Source: Candidatus Pedobacter colombiensis (lineage in GTDB: Bacteria; Bacteroidota; Bacteroidia; Sphingobacteriales; Sphingobacteriaceae). From it: DNA of 64,000 bases. The notes beneath the pieces are model-generated. The model was not told the DNA's origin. It did no database searches and was given only the letters and a program-made list of their open reading frames with translations. Position 1 is the stretch's first letter. Every line of letters starts with the position of its first letter. The stretch covers positions 4,588,001 through 4,652,000 of the forward strand of contig CP119313.1 in the NCBI GenBank assembly GCA_029202485.1, given 5' to 3'. A program made the position numbers and the translations under genes. Positions 44,574-53,764 of the stretch are shown here, piece by piece.

Positions 44574-45932
44574 ATGAAGAAAACTGTAGTCATAGATGTT
44601 GTTGGATTATCGGCTAACCTGATTGGAAAACATACGCCATTTTTAGAACAGTATATTAAAAATAAAAAGCTGAGTACAATAGCACCCATGCTACCTGCAG
44701 TGACTACAGCAGTACAATCTACCTATCTAACAGGCAAACAACCTTCCACGCATGGCATCGTTGGTAATGGTTGGTATGATGAAACCGATGCAGAGATTAA
44801 ATTCTGGAAGCAATCAAACAAGCTGGTACAGGCTGAGAAAATCTGGGACCAGGCAAAAAAAGAAAACCCCAACTTTACTTGCTCAAACATGTTTTGGTGG
44901 TACAATATGTATTCGAATGCTGACTATTCAGTAACACCACGACCAAATTACCTTGCTGATGGTAGAAAAATACCTGACTGCTATTCTGAGCCGGCTGAGT
45001 TACGCGATATTTTACAAGAAAAGCTTGGTCAGTTTCCCTTATTTCAGTTTTGGGGACCTGGCGCAAATATAAAGTCTTCCCAATGGATCGCTGATGCATC
45101 GATGTTAACGGATCAAATGTACGACCCTACTTTAACCCTGATTTATTTACCCCATCTGGACTATTGTCTGCAAAAATTTGGCCCCGATTTTAATCAAATT
45201 GGTAAAGAGTTAACCGAAATAGACTCCCTACTCAAGGAATTAATTGGATTTTACGAAAGCAAAAATGCAAATGTGATTATCCTTTCCGAATATGGCATTA
45301 CCCCAGTAAACACACCTGTTCATTTAAACCGTGTTTTTAGAGAGGCAGGCCTATTGCAAATCCGTACAGAACGCGGGCTGGAGCTATTAGACGCTGGGGC
45401 TTCAAAAGCATTTGTTGTTGCCGATCACCAAATCGCTCACGTTTATATCAATGATTCATCTGTAACAGAACAGGTCAAAAGTATACTTGATCATACCCCG
45501 GGCATTGCGTTAATTTTAGATGAAGAAGGTAAAGGAAACCATGGAATAAACCATGACCGGGCCGGAGACTTTGTTTTGGTTGCTGAGCCGGAAAGCTGGT
45601 TTACTTATTACTTTTGGCTGGATGATGCCAAAGCTCCTGATTATGCAAGGTGTGTTGACATCCATAAAAAGCCGGGTTATGATCCGGTCGAAATGTTTAT
45701 GTCATCTAAACCAAGGGCAGCTTATAAATTATTGAGAAAGAAAGCCGGGTTCAGATACATCATGGATGTAATTCCACTAGATGCAACACTGATCAAAGGC
45801 TCTCACGGCAGCGTGAATACCGCTCCGGACTTCCACCCCGTTTTAATTACCAGCCCCGAATTAAACTCAGAAAACATGCCTGCAACCGGAGTTTATGATG
45901 TGATCTGGAAAGCTTTATGCCTTTCATCCTGA
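44574..45932 (+). CDS. eboF: Alkaline-phosphatase-superfamily phosphodiesterase EboF
   Basis: A 452-aa nucleotide pyrophosphatase/phosphodiesterase-type enzyme. VVIDVVGLSANLIG at the N terminus holds the first metal Asp; PAVTTAVQSTYLTG near residue 40 holds the Thr nucleophile. HLDYCLQKFG, SEYGITPVN and KGSHGS supply further metal ligands. The preceding gene ends at 44557; ATG 44574 is chosen over ATG 44541, which overlaps it. It is the last gene of the ebo cluster. Its substrate is unknown. Confidence 0.88.
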   Translation: MKKTVVIDVVGLSANLIGKHTPFLEQYIKNKKLSTIAPMLPAVTTAVQSTYLTGKQPSTHGIVGNGWYDETDAEIKFWKQSNKLVQAEKIWDQAKKENPNFTCSNMFWWYNMYSNADYSVTPRPNYLADGRKIPDCYSEPAELRDILQEKLGQFPLFQFWGPGANIKSSQWIADASMLTDQMYDPTLTLIYLPHLDYCLQKFGPDFNQIGKELTEIDSLLKELIGFYESKNANVIILSEYGITPVNTPVHLNRVFREAGLLQIRTERGLELLDAGASKAFVVADHQIAHVYINDSSVTEQVKSILDHTPGIALILDEEGKGNHGINHDRAGDFVLVAEPESWFTYYFWLDDAKAPDYARCVDIHKKPGYDPVEMFMSSKPRAAYKLLRKKAGFRYIMDVIPLDATLIKGSHGSVNTAPDFHPVLITSPELNSENMPATGVYDVIWKALCLSS

Positions 45933-45964
45933 CAAAAAACGTCTTATCCTGATCATAAACAGCA

Positions 45965-45995
45965 TTTTATTATATAAAGAATATTGTTAAGTTTG
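45965..45995 (+). promoter_or_regulatory. Promoter of the phospholipase C gene
   Basis: TTTT (45965-45968), 19 bp, TAAGTTTG (45988-45995), an exact TAnnTTTG. Two direct TTGTTAA repeats (45984-45990, 45999-46005) flank the -7 box. Transcription would start near 46002, about 20 nt before the ATG. Confidence 0.6.
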
Positions 45996-46021
45996 ATTTT
46001 GTTAACACCAAATAAAACCAA

Positions 46022-48403
46022 ATGAGTTCAAGAAGGGATTTTATTAAAAAAGCAGCAATATTATCCGGTGCAATGGGCTTGCCCAATGTAATTCCGATGT
46101 CTATTCAAAAGGCTATGGCCATTAGCGCCGATCCAGGCAGTACCTATCTGGATGCCGAACATATTGTTTTTTTAATGCAGGAAAATCGCTCTTTCGATCA
46201 CATGTTTGGTAAACTTAGAGGCGTACGCGGCTTTAACGATCCCAGAGCCTTTACCCTTCCTGACAAAAATAAAGTATGGTTACAAAAGGATGATGCGGGG
46301 AATACCTACGCACCCTTCCATGTTGATATTAATAAAACTAAAATCACCTGGCAAGGTGGATTACCTCATTCCTGGAATGACCAGGTCGCGGCACGTAATA
46401 AAGGACGCTATGATAAGTGGATACCCGTAAAAAGTGCCATGTCCTTAGGTCATTATGACCGGACTGATATCCCTTTTTATTATGCTATGGCAGATGCTTT
46501 TACCATTTGCGATCATCACTTCTGTTCGTCCTTAACTGGTACAACACCTAACCGCTTGTTCTTTTGGTCCGGAACCATCAGGCCTGAGCAAAATGGAAAT
46601 GCTACTGCAGCCGTAAACAACTACCAGGCCGAATCCAGAAAAGATGTTTATGTAGATTGGCATACTTTTCCTGAGCTTTTAGAAGACAATGACATCAGTT
46701 GGAAAATCTATCAAAATGAGCTATGGACTTCCGACATAAAGGGCGAGGGTATAGACAGTTGGCTAGGAAACTATGGTGACAATGCCCTCGAATATGTTAA
46801 ACGCTACAATGTTAAGCTATCTGCCTATTTTAGAAAGAATGGCGACAATACAACAACTCCACCTTTAAGTGCAGAACAAGTAAAAGCCAAATATGATAAG
46901 CTATCATCGAAAGAAAAAAACCTTATAGATAAAGCTTTTGCTACGAACATTAATGCAGAGAATTACCTGAACCTAGCTCCTTTTACTTTTAAAGATGATA
47001 ATGGTCAGGAGCAAACTATTTCCATTCCTAAGCACGATATATTTCATCAATTCCGATCCGATGTGGATACCGGAAAATTACCTACTGTCTCCTGGCTGGT
47101 AGCCCCCGAAAAATTCTCTGATCATACCAGCTCACCTTTATATGGCACCTGGTATGTTTCTGAAGCAATAGACATCTTAACCAAAAACCCTGAAGTATGG
47201 AAAAAGACCATCTTCATCCTTACCTATGATGAAAATGACGGTTATTTTGATCATATCCCCCCCTATGTTGTACCTAAACCAAGCGATACCGATACCGGAA
47301 AAGTTTCTCCACAGATTGACGTAGCTGTAGATTATGAATTGAAAAAAGATAGTCCAATTGGACTTGGTTATAGGGTACCGATGCTCATTGCTTCTCCCTG
47401 GAGCAAGGGTGGATATGTAAATTCCCAGGTATTTGATCATACTTCGAGCCTGATGTTTTTAGAGCATTTTTTAAGTAAGAAAAAGGGTAAAACTATCAGG
47501 AGCAATAACATTAGTAGCTGGAGACGGGCGATATGTGGAGATTTAACTTCTGCTTTTCGGCCTGCCAATGGGAATCAACTGGACATCCCCCCGCTATTAA
47601 ACAAAGCTGATGTTTTAATCAACATCACCAATGCCAGAAATAAACCTGCACAGGTTAAACCTAATCCCTTATCGCAGGAGGATATAGAAAAAATCAATAC
47701 AAATCCTCCTTTTTCGCCTTTATCTCCGGCTGCAATGCCTCAACAGGAGAAAGGTACAAGGCTGGCCTGTTCACTTCCTTATGAGTTATTTGCAGCTTGT
47801 AACCTGGATGCAAAAAGAGAAAATCTTGAACTACATTTTGAAGCAGGGAAAGGGAACTTTGGACAAAAGACTATACCTGTTGGAGCTCCATTTTTGCTTC
47901 ATACATCAAATATTTATAAAGGTATTGCAGGTAAAACCTGGAATTATGCTACCATAGCTGGCGACAAGATATCCGATAGTTTAAAATTGGATTCTTTTAA
48001 AGACAACAATTATGACCTAAATGTTAATGGTCCAAATGGTTTTTTCCGCCGATTTAAAGGCAACAAAAATGATCCTGCTATAAATATTGATTGTTTATAT
48101 GAAAAGACAGGCACTTTAAGCAAAAAACCAAGTGGTAACATTGAACTGCTTCTTGAGAACAAAGGAAACAAGGTAGTCAAGTTAGAAATTACTAATAACG
48201 CTTATAAGAATAACCATCCAAAGCATATTACACTAGCCCCTTTACAAAGATTAAAGGTTCAAATAAACTTGAAAAACAGTAATTCCTGGTATGATTTTAC
48301 AGTAAAAGTGGCCAATCACACAGGATATAGCAGGCAATTTGCAGGTCATGTGGAAACTGGAGAGGCTTCCATTACCGACCCATTTATGGGCGGCCTGTTG
48401 TAA
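46022..48403 (+). CDS. Phosphocholine-specific phospholipase C, Tat-exported
   Basis: A 793-aa member of the phosphoesterase family that cleaves phosphatidylcholine or other phospholipids and sphingomyelin-like lipids. The twin-arginine signal SSRRDFIKKAAILSGAMG is at the N terminus. The catalytic domain opens with FLMQENRSFDHMFGKLRGVRG and has FCSSLTGTTPNRLFFWSGT, TYDENDGYFDHIPPY and FDHTSSLMFLEHFL, all conserved in PLC/AcpA enzymes. The C terminus carries two PLC-C-type beta domains (from about 620). It has its own promoter and is separate from ebo. Confidence 0.93.
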   Translation: MSSRRDFIKKAAILSGAMGLPNVIPMSIQKAMAISADPGSTYLDAEHIVFLMQENRSFDHMFGKLRGVRGFNDPRAFTLPDKNKVWLQKDDAGNTYAPFHVDINKTKITWQGGLPHSWNDQVAARNKGRYDKWIPVKSAMSLGHYDRTDIPFYYAMADAFTICDHHFCSSLTGTTPNRLFFWSGTIRPEQNGNATAAVNNYQAESRKDVYVDWHTFPELLEDNDISWKIYQNELWTSDIKGEGIDSWLGNYGDNALEYVKRYNVKLSAYFRKNGDNTTTPPLSAEQVKAKYDKLSSKEKNLIDKAFATNINAENYLNLAPFTFKDDNGQEQTISIPKHDIFHQFRSDVDTGKLPTVSWLVAPEKFSDHTSSPLYGTWYVSEAIDILTKNPEVWKKTIFILTYDENDGYFDHIPPYVVPKPSDTDTGKVSPQIDVAVDYELKKDSPIGLGYRVPMLIASPWSKGGYVNSQVFDHTSSLMFLEHFLSKKKGKTIRSNNISSWRRAICGDLTSAFRPANGNQLDIPPLLNKADVLINITNARNKPAQVKPNPLSQEDIEKINTNPPFSPLSPAAMPQQEKGTRLACSLPYELFAACNLDAKRENLELHFEAGKGNFGQKTIPVGAPFLLHTSNIYKGIAGKTWNYATIAGDKISDSLKLDSFKDNNYDLNVNGPNGFFRRFKGNKNDPAINIDCLYEKTGTLSKKPSGNIELLLENKGNKVVKLEITNNAYKNNHPKHITLAPLQRLKVQINLKNSNSWYDFTVKVANHTGYSRQFAGHVETGEASITDPFMGGLL

Positions 48404-48404
48404 A

Positions 48405-48441
48405 GTACAGGAAAAGCCCTATAAAATGGCTCTCCCTGTAC
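48405..48441. terminator. Weak bidirectional hairpin between convergent genes
   Basis: GTACAGG (48405-48411) pairs with CCTGTAC (48435-48441), with an inner GCC/GGC stem. It sits between the convergent PLC and DUF937-OmpA genes. It has no good T run, so termination may be partial. Confidence 0.4.
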
Positions 48442-48452
48442 AATTGTATCAT

Positions 48453-49778
48453 TTATTTTTCCGTTACACGTATATCAATCCGGCGATTTTGTGCCCTACC
48501 CTCAGGTGTATCATTACTTGCAACCGGGTGTTCCGGACCATAACCTTCAGCGCTTAAACGCTTAGCATCTATGCCCATTTTCACCAATTCATGCATGGCA
48601 ACATTAGCCCTTTCATCAGATATTTTTTTGTTTACGGCTGCGTCACCGGTATTATCTGTATAGCCTCCGATTTTTAGCTTTACATTTGGATAAGCTTTTA
48701 AAATCGCATCTATATTTTTTAGCTGTTCTTGCGACTCCGGTTTCAATACACTTTTACCGGTTTCGAAATATAGCCGATCAAAAGTAAACCAGGTGGTTTT
48801 ATCAACAGGTTTATTTTTATCTTCAATAAACGATAACAACCTGCTCTCTACTGAATTTTCAGCCACTTTTATTTCTGTACCATCAGGAAGCTTTTTAGTC
48901 ATCATAGCTCCTAAATCCCGTACATAATCTCCGGCTTCATTTAATTTACCCGTAATAGCACTTCGCGCAGAATCTACCTCGGCTTTCATTGCATTGGTTG
49001 CCGAATCCATGGTACTACCCATGGAGTCAACTTTAGAAGTTAAATCACCCATGGTATTTTCTACTTTCGGACTGTTACACCCTGTTCTTCCCATTAACCA
49101 CCAGCCTGCTGCCAGAATAATGAGTAAAGGGATCAACCATTTAAAAACACCCCCGGTTTTAGGCTCCTTAACCACACCATAATTTACATGTGGCACTTTA
49201 GGTACGTCTACTTTAGGCAAATCCACCTTAGGCATATTTAAATCTGGCATTTTGATATTGTTCACCCCTAAAGAATCACTTAAACCTTGTGGCAGGGCAG
49301 CGGTAATATCATCCTTCCTTTCGAAAATTTTACCTATTAAATCAGAAACACTCCATCCTTTAGTAGCCATTAATTTCGAGATATAACCCGTAATTAATGG
49401 AACAATCATGGCGAGTAACCCAACAGATTTAGCGGTACTTAAACCACTTGATGAAGAAACAGCCCCGGTTACTGCATCCGAATCTTTGCCGAATAAACCA
49501 CTCAACATAGACTTTCCTTTCTCCAATAAGTCAGCATGATCACCATTTAATATATCTGCGGGTTTACTACCTCCAGCAGTATTATTTACACCAGAAAACA
49601 GCTTACCCAGAAATCCAAAATCTCCACTAGCTCCATTTTTTAGGATACCAGCGAAAACGGCAGGCACCCCTGCAGAAATACCGGTTTTCACCTGATCTTC
49701 GGTTACACCTGCTTTCTGGCTTAAAGAGGAAATGACATCACTGCCCATTTCATTCTTTATCATTTCAATTAAATTCAT
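48453..49778 (-). CDS. DUF937-OmpA fusion protein
   Basis: A 441-aa protein with three parts. Residues 1-180 are a DUF937-like domain (MNLIEMIKNEMGSDVISSLSQKAG, GFLGKLFSGV, SVGLLAMIVPLITGYISK). Residues 180-205 are a Pro/Val/Lys repeat (MPDLNMPKVDLPKVDVPKV), followed by a membrane segment WLIPLLIILAAGWWLMG near 220. The C terminus (about 325-441) is an OmpA peptidoglycan-binding domain: YFETGKSVLKPESQEQL, IGGYTDNTGDAAVNKKIS and NRRIDIRV. It would anchor in the inner membrane and reach peptidoglycan. The function is unknown. Confidence 0.9.
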   Translation of the reverse strand: MNLIEMIKNEMGSDVISSLSQKAGVTEDQVKTGISAGVPAVFAGILKNGASGDFGFLGKLFSGVNNTAGGSKPADILNGDHADLLEKGKSMLSGLFGKDSDAVTGAVSSSSGLSTAKSVGLLAMIVPLITGYISKLMATKGWSVSDLIGKIFERKDDITAALPQGLSDSLGVNNIKMPDLNMPKVDLPKVDVPKVPHVNYGVVKEPKTGGVFKWLIPLLIILAAGWWLMGRTGCNSPKVENTMGDLTSKVDSMGSTMDSATNAMKAEVDSARSAITGKLNEAGDYVRDLGAMMTKKLPDGTEIKVAENSVESRLLSFIEDKNKPVDKTTWFTFDRLYFETGKSVLKPESQEQLKNIDAILKAYPNVKLKIGGYTDNTGDAAVNKKISDERANVAMHELVKMGIDAKRLSAEGYGPEHPVASNDTPEGRAQNRRIDIRVTEK

Positions 49779-49943
49779 CTTTATAGTTTTAGGTTAGAAA
49801 TTTCAAACAAATGCTAATTATAGGAACATAACAATCACAGCAATAAAAAGTTTAACGAGCTACCGAAAGTTGCCTATGCGCCTGATAATTAAACATAAGC
49901 CTAGGGGCATTTAAAAACACTTCAATCTTTCATTCTAAAACCT

Positions 49944-49951
49944 TAACTTTG
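49944..49951 (+). promoter_or_regulatory. ileS promoter -7 element
   Basis: TAACTTTG is an exact TAnnTTTG match 29 bp before the ileS ATG at 49981. No convincing -33 TTTG is seen at the usual distance. Confidence 0.5.
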
Positions 49952-49980
49952 CATCCTTAATTTTTTGAGATACTTGATTG

Positions 49981-52900
49981 ATGTATAGGGAATTTAAACA
50001 ACTAGAATTAGCTAAAATAGGTAAAGAGATACTTGATTTTTGGAAAGCGGAAAACATCTTTGAAAAAAGCATTTCGAGCCGTCCAAAATCCAACCCTTTT
50101 ACTTTTTATGAGGGACCACCTTCTGCGAATGGAATGCCAGGCATTCACCACGTGATGGGAAGAGCTATTAAAGATATTTTTTGCAGGTATAAAACCCTTA
50201 AAGGTTACCAGGTAAAACGCAAAGGTGGCTGGGATACGCATGGATTACCAATTGAACTTGCTGTTGAAAAAAAATTAGGTATTACAAAAGAAGATATTGG
50301 TAAAAAAATATCTGTTGATGATTACAACAAAGCTTGTAAACAGGAGGTGATGAAATACACTGATGTATGGAATGACCTGACTGAGAAAATGGGCTATTGG
50401 GTGGATCTTGAAAATCCTTATGTAACTTACGAAAACGATTATATTGAAAGTCTTTGGTGGATACTAAAATCCTTTTATGATAAAGGCCTTTTGTACAAAG
50501 GTTATACTGTTCAACCCTATTCTCCGGCTGCAGGTACAGGCTTAAGCTCACATGAGCTGAACCAACCCGGCACCTATAAAATGCTGAAAGATACTTCTAT
50601 CACAGCTCAGTTTTTCCTTAAAAAGGATCAGCAGCATCCTTTGATGCCAGTACTTGTGGAAAATGAGGCCGAAGATACAGCAATATTAGCCTGGACAACT
50701 ACTCCCTGGACTTTACCATCTAACTGTGCTTTGGCAGTTGGTGACAAGATCAAATATGTAAAGATTAAAACTTTTAATCCTTATACATTTTTGCCTGTAA
50801 GTGTTGTACTAGCCAAAGATTTACTGAGTAAACACTTTAAAAAAGAAGCTGAAAATATTTCTTTTGAAGACTACAAAGGTGGCGACAAGTTACTTCCATG
50901 GACAATTACTGCTGAGTTTACCGGTAAAGACCTTGTTGGCTTGCATTATCATCAATTGATGCCTTATGTAACCAATGCTGACCTTGAAAAAAATGCTTTC
51001 CGCGTAATTGCTGGTGATTTTGTAACCACAGAAGATGGTACCGGTATCGTACATACTGCATCTATATTTGGTGCAGACGATTTTAGGGTAGCTAAAGAGA
51101 ATGGCGTGCCTTCGGTACTGGTAAAAGACGATAAAGGCAACGAGCATCCACTAGTAAACAAGCAGGGTAAATTTGTTGATGAAGTAACAGATTTTGCCGG
51201 TCGTTATGTTAAAGAAGAGTACTATAGCGATGAAGAGCGTGCTGCAGCCGATTTTAAGCCAACAGATGTACTGATTGCCATCAAATTAAAAGAAGATAAT
51301 AAAGCATTTGACGTTAAGAAATACGAACACAGTTACCCACACTGCTGGAGAACCGATAAGCCAATTCTTTATTACCCGTTAGACAGCTGGTTTGTTAGAA
51401 CCACCTCAGTAAAAGAAAAAATGGTGGCGTTAAACAAAACCATCAACTGGAAGCCTGAGGCTACGGGCACAGGTCGTTTTGGCAACTGGTTAGAAAACCT
51501 GGTAGATTGGAATCTTTCTCGCTCCCGCTATTGGGGTACACCACTTCCAATCTGGCGTACTGCTGATGGACAGGAAGAGAAATGTATTGGTTCAATCGCT
51601 CAGTTGAATGAAGAGATTGCCAAAGCAGTAGAAGCAGGTTTTATGCCTGTTGGCTTTGAATTGAAAGATATGCACCGCCCTTATGTGGATGATGTATTCT
51701 TAGTTTCTGCCAATGGCGAAAAAATGACCCGTGAAACAGACCTTATTGACGTTTGGTTTGACAGTGGTGCAATGCCTTATGCACAATGGCACTTCCCTTT
51801 CGAAAACAAACTACAGTTTGAAAAAGCTTATCCTGCCGACTTTATTGCCGAAGGTGTAGATCAAACCCGTGGTTGGTTCTTTACTTTACATGCCATCGCG
51901 GTAATGTTAAGCGAGAGCAGCGACGAGATTAAAGCAATAAATGAGCGTCTGAAAAATCCAGGTGTAGCCTTTAAAAATGTTGTTTCCAACGGATTGGTGC
52001 TGGATAAGAATGGCAATAAAATGTCCAAACGCCTGGGTAATGGCATCGATCCTTTTAGCACTATAGAAACCTACAGTGCCGATGCTACACGTTGGTACAT
52101 GATTAGTAATGCATCACCTTGGGACAACCTGAAATTTAATATGGATGGTTTGGACGAAGTTCGTCGTAAATTCTTTGGTACACTTTACAATACCTACGCT
52201 TTCTTTGCCCTTTATGCCAATATTGATAAATTTCAGATCAACAGGTTTGAGATGACCCCGGTAGAAAACCGCAGCGAACTTGACCGTTGGATTTTATCAT
52301 TATTGCAAACACTGATTGCAGAAGTAGACGAAAGCTATAATGCTTATGAGCCTACCAAAGCAACCAGGGCTATTCAGACTTTTGTGGATGAACACCTAAG
52401 CAACTGGTATATCCGTTTATCACGCCGCCGTTTCTGGAAAGGTGAAATGACCACAGATAAAAAAGCAGCTTACGAAACATTATACACCTGCATCATGAGT
52501 GTAGCACAAATGATGTCGCCGGTAGCTCCTTTCTTCTCCGACTGGTTGTTCCAGAATTTAACAGCCGGTGATGAATTTAACAATTTTGAGTCCATCCACC
52601 TTACCCCATGGTACGAGGCTGACCCTAAGTTAATCGATACAGAGTTGAATGAGAGAATGCACCTTGCACAGGACATTTCATCAATGGTTTTATCATTGCG
52701 TAAAAAAACAAGCATCAATGTTCGCCAGCCTTTAGCTAAAATTTTAATTCCGGTACTGGATAATAAATTTGCAGAAAGAGTAGAGCTGGTAAAAGAGCTG
52801 ATCTTATCAGAAACCAACATTAAAGCAATCGAGTACATCACTGATACTGCGGGTTTTATCAAGAAAAAGATCAAACCAAATTTCAAGACCTTAGGCCCTA

Positions 52901-53376
52901 AAGTGGGGAAAGATATGAAACTGGTTGCTGAAATAGTGAACAATATGAGCCAGGAAGAACTGGCAAATTTTGAAAATACCGGAAAATTTTCGGTTAGCGG
53001 CACGGATTATGTGATTGAGCTGAGCGATGTAGAAATTATTGCTGAGGATATCCCCGGATGGCAGGTAACCAATATGGGCAACTTAACTGTGGCTCTTGAT
53101 GTTTCAATTACCGAAGAGCTTAAACAGGAAGGCTTATCACGTGAATTGATCAACAGGATCCAGAACTTAAGGAAAGAGCTTAATTATGAAGTGACAGACA
53201 GAATAACGGTGACTTTACAAAACCATAACCTGATAACCGAAGCAGTGGCACAAAATAAAACATACATTTGCTCGGAAATTTTGGCAGATAATATTAACTT
53301 AACCGAGACTTTAGATAACGGATACAAAATAGTAATCGATGATGTTGAACTACAGATTTTGATTGCACAACAATAA
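49981..53376 (+). CDS. ileS: Isoleucyl-tRNA synthetase, type 2 (eukaryote-like)
   Basis: A 1131-aa class I synthetase that charges tRNA-Ile. It is longer than the usual bacterial type 1 enzyme and has eukaryote-like features: GGWDTHGLPIEL near residue 81, and KMSKRLGNG (KMSKR, not KMSKS). The HIGH motif is altered: residues 54-57 are GIHH in GMPGIHHVMGRAIKD. Editing-domain and anticodon-binding regions are complete. Type 2 enzymes are known for low sensitivity to mupirocin. The ATG at 49981 follows a TTG at 49978. It heads a run with the DksA-like gene and lspA. Confidence 0.97.
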   Translation: MYREFKQLELAKIGKEILDFWKAENIFEKSISSRPKSNPFTFYEGPPSANGMPGIHHVMGRAIKDIFCRYKTLKGYQVKRKGGWDTHGLPIELAVEKKLGITKEDIGKKISVDDYNKACKQEVMKYTDVWNDLTEKMGYWVDLENPYVTYENDYIESLWWILKSFYDKGLLYKGYTVQPYSPAAGTGLSSHELNQPGTYKMLKDTSITAQFFLKKDQQHPLMPVLVENEAEDTAILAWTTTPWTLPSNCALAVGDKIKYVKIKTFNPYTFLPVSVVLAKDLLSKHFKKEAENISFEDYKGGDKLLPWTITAEFTGKDLVGLHYHQLMPYVTNADLEKNAFRVIAGDFVTTEDGTGIVHTASIFGADDFRVAKENGVPSVLVKDDKGNEHPLVNKQGKFVDEVTDFAGRYVKEEYYSDEERAAADFKPTDVLIAIKLKEDNKAFDVKKYEHSYPHCWRTDKPILYYPLDSWFVRTTSVKEKMVALNKTINWKPEATGTGRFGNWLENLVDWNLSRSRYWGTPLPIWRTADGQEEKCIGSIAQLNEEIAKAVEAGFMPVGFELKDMHRPYVDDVFLVSANGEKMTRETDLIDVWFDSGAMPYAQWHFPFENKLQFEKAYPADFIAEGVDQTRGWFFTLHAIAVMLSESSDEIKAINERLKNPGVAFKNVVSNGLVLDKNGNKMSKRLGNGIDPFSTIETYSADATRWYMISNASPWDNLKFNMDGLDEVRRKFFGTLYNTYAFFALYANIDKFQINRFEMTPVENRSELDRWILSLLQTLIAEVDESYNAYEPTKATRAIQTFVDEHLSNWYIRLSRRRFWKGEMTTDKKAAYETLYTCIMSVAQMMSPVAPFFSDWLFQNLTAGDEFNNFESIHLTPWYEADPKLIDTELNERMHLAQDISSMVLSLRKKTSINVRQPLAKILIPVLDNKFAERVELVKELILSETNIKAIEYITDTAGFIKKKIKPNFKTLGPKVGKDMKLVAEIVNNMSQEELANFENTGKFSVSGTDYVIELSDVEIIAEDIPGWQVTNMGNLTVALDVSITEELKQEGLSRELINRIQNLRKELNYEVTDRITVTLQNHNLITEAVAQNKTYICSEILADNINLTETLDNGYKIVIDDVELQILIAQQ

Positions 53377-53383
53377 TTTTATT

Positions 53384-53764
53384 ATGGAAAAAGAAAAAAC
53401 AAGGTATTCTGACAGTGAATTACAAGAGTTTAAAGAGTTAATCCAGGAAAAATTGAGAATGGCAAGAGAAGAATTTCTTGACCTGACCAACTCATTAAGC
53501 AGCCCTAACTCTAATGGAACTGAAGATACTTCTGGAACCTATAAAACATTGGAGGATGGTTCGGCAACATTAGAAAAAGAGCAATTGAACCAACTGGCAG
53601 CCCGTCAGAAAAAATTCATAGAGAATTTAGAAGCCGCATTGGTGCGCATTGAGAACAAAACTTATGGCATTTGCAGGGAAACTGGCAAATTAATCCAAAA
53701 AGAACGTTTACGTGCAGTTCCTCATGCCACTTTAAGTATGGAAGCTAAACTGAAGCAATCATAA
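53384..53764 (+). CDS. TraR/DksA-family protein (degenerate zinc finger)
   Basis: A 126-aa protein. An N-terminal coiled coil (about 5-85: SDSELQEFKELIQEKLRMAREE, then EKEQLNQLAARQKKFIENL) precedes the C-terminal YGICRETGKLIQKERLRAVPHAT. Only one Cys of the canonical four-Cys finger remains, as in many Bacteroidota members. DksA relatives modulate RNA polymerase; whether this one does is unknown. The in-frame ATG at 53363 overlaps ileS; MEKEKTRYSDSE from 53384 is preferred. It overlaps lspA by one base. Confidence 0.88.
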   Translation: MEKEKTRYSDSELQEFKELIQEKLRMAREEFLDLTNSLSSPNSNGTEDTSGTYKTLEDGSATLEKEQLNQLAARQKKFIENLEAALVRIENKTYGICRETGKLIQKERLRAVPHATLSMEAKLKQS

